The notes under the pieces are model-generated. The model was given only the letters and a program-made list of their open reading frames with translations, had not been told where the DNA came from and did no database searches. A program made the position numbers and the translations under genes. A stretch of 64,000 bases of DNA from CBDFLD01 sp965249005 (lineage in GTDB: Bacteria > Acidobacteriota > UBA6911). The DNA lies in assembly GCA_965249005.1 (NCBI GenBank), contig CBDFLD010000013.1, positions 186,001-250,000 of the forward strand, read 5' to 3'. The first letter of the stretch is position 1. Each line of letters starts with the position of its first letter. Shown here one piece after another: positions 59,964 to 64,000 of the stretch.

Positions 59964-61601
59964 CTATCCAGCACCGGGCCCTGGCTGCGCAAAAAGCCTA
60001 GCTATTTCATCGACTTCGAAGTGTGGCCAGGAAGCGGGCTCACCATCGTCGGCATTTCTAGAGTCCAATCCCGCTCCCTCTTGTAGAACCTCCCCGACTA
60101 TCACAATATCTATTCCCAGATCTCGAACCGAGCCGGTTAGATTCTCGACCCCTGCTGGAGCGCAACAAATCAAGAGGCTGCCCGATCCAAGAAGGCCTAA
60201 CGGTTGCAGATGGAGCAGTTGTGCGACCTTCCGAGTCTCTTCAAGGACAGGAATCTTATCCGGATAGACCCGGAGTCGATGCCGGCCAGCAATGCTGAGC
60301 TCTTCGAGAGCCGTGGCCACACCACCCTCTGTAACGTCGTGCATGGCGCTTACAAATGGGGATCTGGACGCGACACACGCTTCCTCGATGACGCTTATAC
60401 CCGGATCCCACAACAAACGTCGGCACTTCTCGATTGCCTCTTTAGGCATCCCCTTACGAGAAAGCAAGTCTGTTTTTTCCTGGGCAATGACACACGTCCC
60501 CTCCACCCCGGCCGCCTTCGTCATCAAGATGCAGTCCCCCTCCCGCATGTTCTGTTTGCGAATCAGCTGCTTTTCGGTGACCGTGCCGGCGATTTGAGCC
60601 ACCACGACCGGCCGCCGGACCGCGTCGGTAACCTCAGTGTGTCCACCGCAGATGATCAGCCCCAAACGACGGGCCTGCTGCTGAAGCTCCACCATGACCT
60701 TGCCCACCGCCCAAGCCGTCGTACCGGGCGGGAAGAGCAGGGTTGCCAGCATCCAGCGGGGTGTGGCTCCCGAGGTGGCAATGTCGTTGGCGTTGACGAC
60801 GGCTGCAAAGTATCCAATGGATTCCGTGGCGAAGGTCACCGGATCCGATTTGAGAACAAGAGTCTCTTCCCCTCGAAGCCGTATTGCAGCCGTGTCCTCT
60901 CCTACCCCGGGACCGACCAGCAACGACGGATCCGCCGCAGGAAACTGCTTCAAGAGTCGATCGAGCATCCGATTTGGGAGCTTTCCAGCCCCGAGGGGCC
61001 TGAACCAACCAAGGACTTCCGGGATCTCGTCCAGGGATCGGATTTGGTAATCCGACGGTACCTCTGGATCGGGGTTGCCTTCATTCGTCAAATAGACCGT
61101 GTGCGCGCCGGCCGCCTTTCCCGCCTCGATATCGAAGATAAAATCTCCGACCACCAGTATCTCATCGACCCGCAGCTCCAATCGGCTTGCCGCAGCCAAG
61201 ATCCCTTCGGGATCGGGCTTCGGTGCAACGTCCTCTCGCGCAAAAATGACGTCGAAATCTCCCGCTTCAGTGCAGCGGAAGTTCACCAGCGAACGACCTA
61301 TGCATCGAATACTATTTCTACTGATAATACCGACCTTTAGCCCAATAGACTTCAAGTCTACTATCAGCTGTTCTGCGCCGGCGTTCGGTAGCGAATGCGC
61401 AGCGGCCTCGATTTCATGCTCGTACAAGACGCGCCGGGCAGCCTCTCGAGGTTCCGGCTGGAGTCCCTTTATGAACTCCAGGATCGGAAGTCCCGGTGGA
61501 CACGCCAACGCCCGACGGATTGCATCGAAGTCAATCGATCCCGGTTCGGTCAGTGTCCCGTCAAAGTCAAACAGCACAGCCCTAATCAGCGTCCCTTTCA
61601 A
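59964..61601 (-). CDS. HAD-family phosphatase fused to AIR-synthase-like (HypE/SelD-type) domain
   Basis: 545 residues from TTG at 61601, with AGGAGG four bases upstream; a longer frame to 61652 is less likely. Residues 1-215: HAD hydrolase with all four motifs, AVLFDFDGTLTEP (Asp12, Asp14), GIISRNS, a Lys in DVAPKPDPEG and VVGDFIFDIEAGKAAG. Residues 225-545: AIR-synthase fold with GPGVGEDTAAIRL, SDPVTFATESIGYFAAVVNANDIATSGA, LGLIICGGHTEVTDAV and AMHDVTEGGVATALEELS. It lacks the terminal Cys of HypE and the catalytic Cys/Sec of SelD, so it is neither; an ATP-dependent phospho-transfer on an unknown substrate, followed or preceded by dephosphorylation, is inferred. Confidence 0.85.
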   Translation of the reverse strand: MKGTLIRAVLFDFDGTLTEPGSIDFDAIRRALACPPGLPILEFIKGLQPEPREAARRVLYEHEIEAAAHSLPNAGAEQLIVDLKSIGLKVGIISRNSIRCIGRSLVNFRCTEAGDFDVIFAREDVAPKPDPEGILAAASRLELRVDEILVVGDFIFDIEAGKAAGAHTVYLTNEGNPDPEVPSDYQIRSLDEIPEVLGWFRPLGAGKLPNRMLDRLLKQFPAADPSLLVGPGVGEDTAAIRLRGEETLVLKSDPVTFATESIGYFAAVVNANDIATSGATPRWMLATLLFPPGTTAWAVGKVMVELQQQARRLGLIICGGHTEVTDAVRRPVVVAQIAGTVTEKQLIRKQNMREGDCILMTKAAGVEGTCVIAQEKTDLLSRKGMPKEAIEKCRRLLWDPGISVIEEACVASRSPFVSAMHDVTEGGVATALEELSIAGRHRLRVYPDKIPVLEETRKVAQLLHLQPLGLLGSGSLLICCAPAGVENLTGSVRDLGIDIVIVGEVLQEGAGLDSRNADDGEPASWPHFEVDEIARLFAQPGPGAG

Positions 61602-61834
61602 GGATCCTCCTGCCCTGGTGCGCGCCCCTTGCCGTCCGCCCCTAATTCTCACGGGTCATTCTACCTTCGTTCCCCATCCGAACGTAGGCAATCCTGCGTT
61701 GTGTGGGGGGGGCCACGTCCAGAGTCTTTCTCAACACTGAAACGCTCCCTTTTGCAGATCCGTTTCCCGTGAAACAGACCGACGTCCTCACCATGTCGGC
61801 GGCGTTTGGGCGTTGTCTGCTGTGAATACTTCGG

Positions 61835-61866
61835 AAAAGCGGTCTGCCTCGGCATGACCGCTTTTT
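61835..61866. terminator. Hairpin terminator downstream of nuoM copy 2
   Basis: AAAAGCGGTC (61835-61844) and GACCGCTTTT (61856-61865), a perfect 10-bp stem with an 11-base loop. T-runs on both strands make it potentially bidirectional. On the minus strand it would end the second nuo operon. Confidence 0.75.
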
Positions 61867-61888
61867 CGTTTTTGGGGAGTCGACTCCC

Positions 61889-62105
61889 TCACTCGTAGCG
61901 AGCCGCTTCCGCTGGACTCAATCGCGCGTGTGGCACGCCATGCCGGAGCAGTCCACCTACCAGCCCTACAACAGCCAGCAACAGGATCGCAGGGGTAAGA
62001 AAGCTCCCCGGACAGGTGGAAGTGAATGTCGGACATCCCTGTCGAATCGCCGAGGTTTGTGGCGAGACCCGTCCAATGCGCCACGGGCACATCATCCCGT
62101 AGGCA
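61889..62105 (-). pseudogene. Decayed C-terminus of an ABC transporter permease (FtsX/MacB type)
   Basis: Minus-strand reading gives SFLTPAILLLAVVGLVGGLL in one frame, PAWRATRA in the next, and RLSPAEAARYE before a stop in the first frame again. Joined, these make the usual membrane helix plus PAxRAARLxPxEALRYE tail of MacB/FtsX-type permeases. At least two frameshifts and no upstream part remain; the sequence abuts the nuoM stop. A gene remnant, not expressed as a protein. Confidence 0.6.
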
Positions 62106-63680
62106 CTAGCGCGCAGCAACGTCCGGAACGGAGACCTCGGGCTGCGTGGGAGCCTCAGCGCTGTAGTAGTCGCTGCGGACTCTCTCCACGATCGCCCGCA
62201 CGGGTTCGTCCAGATACTTCGTGAAGAAACTCGGATAAATGCCGATCCAAAAGGCCAAAACAATGAGGGGAACAAACGTGGCAATCTCGCGGAGATTCAA
62301 ATCCTTCAGGTTGCGATTCTCCTCATGCTTGATCGAACCGAACATGACGCGCTGATAGAGCCAGAGCATGTAGGCCGCCCCCAGAACGATCCCGATGACT
62401 GCCACAGCCGCATACTTCCAAAGACCCGGGGCCGCGAACGTTCCCTGCAGGATAAAGAACTCGCCGATAAAACCGTTCAAGCCCGGCATGCCGATCGAAC
62501 TCAAGGTCATGATCAGAAAGACTGTCGCGAACATTGGCATGACGTGGCTCAACCCGCCGTAGTCGGCGATCATGCGGGTATGTCGTCGCTCATAAACGAC
62601 GCCGACGATAAGGAAAAGCGCGCCGGTCGAGATTCCATGGTTGATCATCTGCAAGATCCCGCCTTGAAGCGCAACAGGAGTCGCGGCAAAAATACCGAGC
62701 ATGACAAAACCCAAGTGGCTGACCGACGAGTATGCCACAAGCGACTTCATGTCCTTTTGCATCATGGCCACCAGGGCACCGTAAATGATACCGATCAGCG
62801 ATAGGATCAACATCGGCTTCAGAAAGTCCATCGTGGCATCAGGAAACATCGGTAGACTGAAACGCACGAAACCGTACGTTCCCATCTTCAACAGCACACC
62901 CGCCAAGATCACTGAACCCGCCGTCGGGGCCTCCACGTGCGCGTCCGGCAGCCAGGTGTGGAAGGGAAACATCGGGACCTTGATCGCGAACGCGACAAAG
63001 AAAGCCAGGAAAACCCAGTACTGCAAGTCCGGCGGAAACCCCAGTTTCTGAAACTCGAGAATGTCAAAGGAATAGACGCCGGTTTCACTGTACTGATAGA
63101 AATAGATGGCCAGTAGCCCGACGAGCATGAGCAACGAACCGGCCAAGGTGTACAAAAAGAACTTGATCGCCGCATAGAGCTTTCTGGGCCCGCCCCAGAC
63201 ACCGATGAGAAAATACATTGGCACGAGCATGATTTCCCAAAAAACGTAGAAAACGAGAAAGTCGAGCGCCATGAAAACGCCCAGCATGCCGGTCTGCAGA
63301 AGCAGCAGAAAGCCATAGTATTCCTTCAGCCGTACTTTCACGGCCGACCAAGAAGAGAGAATGGCGATAAAGCCGAGCAGTGTTGTCAACAACACCAGTA
63401 GCATGCTGATGCCATCGATCCCGAACTTATACTTCGCCCCGATCAAATCGATCCACGAGACTTCATAGACAAAACGAAATCGGGTCTCCGGATCGATGAA
63501 TCGAGGATCATTGAAGGAGGTCAGCAGAGGAATCGAGATCAGGAAACCAAGGAAGGCAACAATATTGGCGACCCACTTGATGGCGGCTTCGTTGCGCTTG
63601 TTGATCAAAGCGATCAGCACCATTCCGAGCAGCGGAAGATAACAGATGAGGTTCAATATGTTTCGCATGAAAAAATCCAT
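62106..63680 (-). CDS. nuoM: NADH-quinone oxidoreductase subunit M (copy 2)
   Basis: 524 residues; GGAG lies five bases before the ATG. Same signature as copy 1: KFGIDGISMLLVLLTTLLGF, VFYVFWEIMLVPMYFLIGVWG, MFPFHTWLPDAHVEAPTAGS, MQKDMKSLVAYSSVSHLGFV and MINHGISTGALFLIVGVVYERR. Similarity to copy 1 is strong in the core but the ends differ, so it is an old paralogue. Preceded by nuoL (82 bp) in the same direction: part of another complex I operon that continues off the right edge. Confidence 0.96.
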   Translation of the reverse strand: MDFFMRNILNLICYLPLLGMVLIALINKRNEAAIKWVANIVAFLGFLISIPLLTSFNDPRFIDPETRFRFVYEVSWIDLIGAKYKFGIDGISMLLVLLTTLLGFIAILSSWSAVKVRLKEYYGFLLLLQTGMLGVFMALDFLVFYVFWEIMLVPMYFLIGVWGGPRKLYAAIKFFLYTLAGSLLMLVGLLAIYFYQYSETGVYSFDILEFQKLGFPPDLQYWVFLAFFVAFAIKVPMFPFHTWLPDAHVEAPTAGSVILAGVLLKMGTYGFVRFSLPMFPDATMDFLKPMLILSLIGIIYGALVAMMQKDMKSLVAYSSVSHLGFVMLGIFAATPVALQGGILQMINHGISTGALFLIVGVVYERRHTRMIADYGGLSHVMPMFATVFLIMTLSSIGMPGLNGFIGEFFILQGTFAAPGLWKYAAVAVIGIVLGAAYMLWLYQRVMFGSIKHEENRNLKDLNLREIATFVPLIVLAFWIGIYPSFFTKYLDEPVRAIVERVRSDYYSAEAPTQPEVSVPDVAAR

Positions 63681-63762
63681 GGCTGCTCCTTGGCTAGCTC
63701 TCGCTATCGCCTATCTCGTATTGGTCCCCGAGGCGCGTGACCATCCTCGGGTCTCGACAGTA

Positions 63763-64000
63763 TCAGTTGCCATAGTTGAAGTACACGGCTATGAACGCTA
63801 CGATTCCAAACACGGCTCCAAGGGCATACCGCTGGACCATCCCGGTCTGCAGTATCGTGGCGACTCCATTGAGTCGCATGTTGATCCAACCTACGAGATT
63901 GACCAACCCATCCACGACGTACTTGTCAAAAAACCCGGATGCGGTCGCAGTTCCTCGCGTCGATGCCGCAGCAGCGTTCACCGCACCGTCGACAAACTTC
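63763..64000 (-). CDS. nuoL: NADH-quinone oxidoreductase subunit L, C-terminal part (copy 2)
   Basis: The last 78 residues of a frame that enters from the right edge: GFFDKYVVDGLVNLVGWINM and MRLNGVATILQTGMVQRYAL, with a final helix AVFGIVAFIAVYF. The F-D-x-x-VDG-(x)-VN segment followed by TGxVQxYA is the usual C-terminus of NuoL. Start not in the window. Confidence 0.88.
   Translation of the reverse strand, partial: KFVDGAVNAAAASTRGTATASGFFDKYVVDGLVNLVGWINMRLNGVATILQTGMVQRYALGAVFGIVAFIAVYFNYGN

Noticed and set aside
61788..62090. Small minus-strand protein gene with start at 62090
   Set aside because: The frame runs through the terminator hairpin and half of it is the shifted frame of the permease remnant; treated as pseudogene debris.
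1..64000. CRISPR arrays, prophage genes or toxin-antitoxin pairs
   Set aside because: No regularly spaced repeats, phage structural genes or typical small toxin/antitoxin pairs were seen on either strand.

Overview
The window comes from a diderm bacterium of moderately high G+C. TonB/ExbBD, a TolC-type channel, secreted periplasmic proteins and a Lipid-A-type ABC exporter pair imply an outer membrane. Bacillithiol genes (bshB1, bshC), type IV pilus/type II pseudopilin genes, a split ATP synthase locus and an ATPase c subunit with a cleavable leader fit best with Acidobacteriota or a neighbouring phylum. That placement is inference from gene content, not from a search. Nearly all of the window is core chromosome. 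The only intact mobile element is one IS256-type insertion sequence.

Layout. 1-4964 (minus): a TonB energy module tonB-exbB-exbD-exbD, a TPR lipoprotein and a bifunctional (p)ppGpp synthase/hydrolase cut by the window edge, all behind a good sigma70 promoter. 5073-9685 (minus): tgt-yajC-secD-secF. 9735-16277 (mostly plus): an FAD oxidoreductase, a beta-propeller protein (minus), uvrA, a probable 6S RNA with its own promoter, and a YmdB-type phosphodiesterase. 16315-23048 (minus): the thrS-infC-rpmI-rplT-pheS-pheT-zapB-zapA translation operon, in which infC starts at AUU. 23207-24593 (minus): tRNA-Val and an S41-family protein that appears to lack both catalytic residues. 24741-32532 (plus): ruvX-mltG, the IS256 element, two unknown envelope proteins and a heterodimeric ABC exporter. 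32485-39239 (minus): a sugar-phosphate transferase, bshB1, bshC, a DapA-like aldolase, tsaE and nnr. 39562-47417 (plus): an M48 protease, a TolC-like channel, prepilin peptidase and minor pseudopilins, with trpD inverted among them. 47489-50517 (minus): ubiE/menG, aroB, thiG, thiS. 50700-57415 (plus): nuoE-J-K-L-M-N and greA. 57476-59220 (minus): the F0 genes atpZ-atpI-atpB-atpE. 59263-64000: tRNA-Ser, an internally deleted IS481 relic, a HAD + AIR-synthase fusion gene, a decayed ABC permease tail, and a second nuoM and nuoL (minus, nuoL cut by the edge).

How the parts work together. Much of the window serves protein synthesis and export (thrS, pheST, L20, L35, IF3, tgt, SecDF-YajC), envelope energisation (TonB-ExbBD) and respiration (two partial complex I loci plus the ATP synthase F0 sector). 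I see no CRISPR array, prophage or obvious defence island. The points most worth a second look are the S41 pseudoenzyme, the HAD-AIR synthase fusion, the structured leader that could occlude the IS256 transposase start, the IS481 deletion derivative with 41-bp terminal repeats, the 6S RNA candidate, and the duplicated NuoM/NuoL.
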